In this document: in pieces, positions 11,336-12,139 of the stretch
Numbering within the stretch: the first letter of the stretch is position 1
How the letters are laid out: every line of letters starts with the position of its first letter
Source of the DNA: an uncultured bacterium
Lineage (GTDB): Bacteria > Cyanobacteriota > Vampirovibrionia > Gastranaerophilales > Gastranaerophilaceae
Direction of reading: 5' to 3'
DNA: 12,139 nt
Assembly (NCBI GenBank): GCA_900553895.1
Contig: USFB01000050.1
Coordinates: forward strand, 1 to 12,139
Notes under the pieces: generated by a model
Told to the model about the DNA's origin: nothing
Seen by the model: only the letters and a program-made list of their open reading frames with translations
The model's database searches: none
Translations under genes and position numbers: made by a program

Positions 11336-12139
11336 TTAAACCATTTCTCTAAGTTTTTTTAGTTTATCACGAATTTCGGCAGCGCGTTCGAAATCGAGGA
11401 TTTTAGCGGCTTTGTGCATATCTTTTTCTAATTTGTTAATAAGTTTAGGTAAGTCTTTTTTATCAATACCCAAATCAACCATTTCTTCTGCAACAATATC
11501 TTCAAAATCTCTATAACTTGCAACAAGAGAAAGCAAATTATTTTCAATCGGTTTTTTAATTGTTTGTGGAATAATCCCGAATTTTTTGTTATGCGCAAGT
11601 TGAATTTCTCTTCTGCGGTTTGTTTCGTCAATTGCTTTTTGCATAGAGTCCGTTATTTTGTCTGCATACATAATAACTTCACCGCAAGAGTTACGAGCGG
11701 CACGACCTATGGTTTGAATCAAGCTTGTATCCGAACGTAAAAAGCCTTCTTTATCGGCATCAAGTATTGCAACTAATGATACTTCTGGAATATCTAGTCC
11801 TTCTCTTAATAAATTGATTCCAACTAATACATCAAATTCACCTAATCGAAGTTTTCGAATTATTTCTAATCTTTCTAATGCCTTTGTCTCTGAATGAATA
11901 TAGTTTACCTTTACATCAAGACTTTTCAAATATTCAGTTAAATCTTCTGCCATCTTTTTAGTTAATGTTGTTACTAATACTCTTTCTTTTTTTGCCACTC
12001 TTTCTCTGATTTGTTCTATTAAATCATCTACTTGATTTGTAACAGGTTTTACTTCGATTTCTGGGTCTAGAAGTCCAGTTGGACGAATGATTTGTTCTAC
12101 ATATTCTCCATTTGTTCTTCCTAATTCATAATCTCCTGG
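11336..12139 (-). CDS. uvrB: Excinuclease ABC subunit B, C-terminal part (5' end beyond window)
   Basis: The helicase-like damage-verification subunit of nucleotide excision repair, acting between UvrA and UvrC. The frame is open to the window edge and gives 267 C-terminal residues of a usual 660 or so. In order: QIIRPTGLLDPEIEVKP, the linker into the second helicase domain; RVLVTTLTKKMAEDLTEYL; FDVLVGINLLREGLDIPEVS (helicase motif V); ILDADKEGFLRS; and QTIGRAARN (motif VI arginines). It ends with the UVR motif that contacts UvrC (LEKDMHKAAKILDFERAAEI, then RDKLKKL). No frameshift. The start codon is outside the window, so the GTG near 11998 is internal. Convergent with prmA. Confidence 0.97.
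   Translation of the reverse strand, partial: PGDYELGRTNGEYVEQIIRPTGLLDPEIEVKPVTNQVDDLIEQIRERVAKKERVLVTTLTKKMAEDLTEYLKSLDVKVNYIHSETKALERLEIIRKLRLGEFDVLVGINLLREGLDIPEVSLVAILDADKEGFLRSDTSLIQTIGRAARNSCGEVIMYADKITDSMQKAIDETNRRREIQLAHNKKFGIIPQTIKKPIENNLLSLVASYRDFEDIVAEEMVDLGIDKKDLPKLINKLEKDMHKAAKILDFERAAEIRDKLKKLREMV

Noticed and set aside
1..12139. CRISPR array, IS element or prophage
   Set aside because: No regularly spaced repeats, transposase, integrase or phage structural genes were seen on either strand.

Overview
The window is AT-rich bacterial chromosome with short gaps, good Shine-Dalgarno (SD) sequences and hairpin-plus-T terminators. The gene content (class I-alpha-like glutamine synthetase, stand-alone glycyl-radical protein, CDP-glucose enzymes, secreted protein with an RLERLE...FG motif) suggests an anaerobic, possibly gut-dwelling bacterium. 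My best guess is a non-photosynthetic cyanobacterial relative (Gastranaerophilales/Melainabacteria type); this is an inference from protein flavour, not a demonstrated assignment. There is no phage, IS, CRISPR, tRNA or rRNA signal.

Layout. 1-1697: two CDP-glucose genes transcribed divergently, a dehydratase (rfbG, minus, cut by the window edge) and a cytidylyltransferase (rfbF, plus), which work in sequence to make CDP-4-keto-6-deoxyglucose for surface polysaccharide. 1698-2229: no intact gene, but a decayed family 2 glycosyltransferase is readable, followed by nested inverted repeats. 2230-3468: a DUF2130 coiled-coil/nuclease-like protein. 3511-4958 (minus): a Y-family polymerase (UmuC type) preceded at 2 bp by an unknown 74-residue protein. 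5045-5525: panD plus an overlapping 48-residue ORF. 5522-6133 (minus): a secreted protein of unknown function with a palindrome in its promoter. 6342-7661: a large protein with one clear and one probable ferritin-like diiron site. 7737-7979 (minus): an 80-residue GrcA-like glycyl radical protein with two dyads upstream. 8197-9558: glnA. 9608-10030 (minus): a Trp-rich repeat protein. About 10137-10361: an autonomous small transcription unit. 10405-11316: prmA. 11336-12139 (minus): the 3' part of uvrB.

The most unusual part is 10137-10361: a good promoter, a roughly 190-nt transcript whose ends can pair over 11 bp, several adjacent hairpins, a perfect AAAGGAGG SD before a 23-codon hydrophobic ORF, and a strong terminator, all in a 374-bp gap. 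This resembles a type I toxin mRNA or a structured leader/small RNA; I recognise no known family. Other points of interest are the tandem ferritin-like protein, the 19-residue Trp repeats, the GrcA dyads and the glycosyltransferase remnant beside rfbF.
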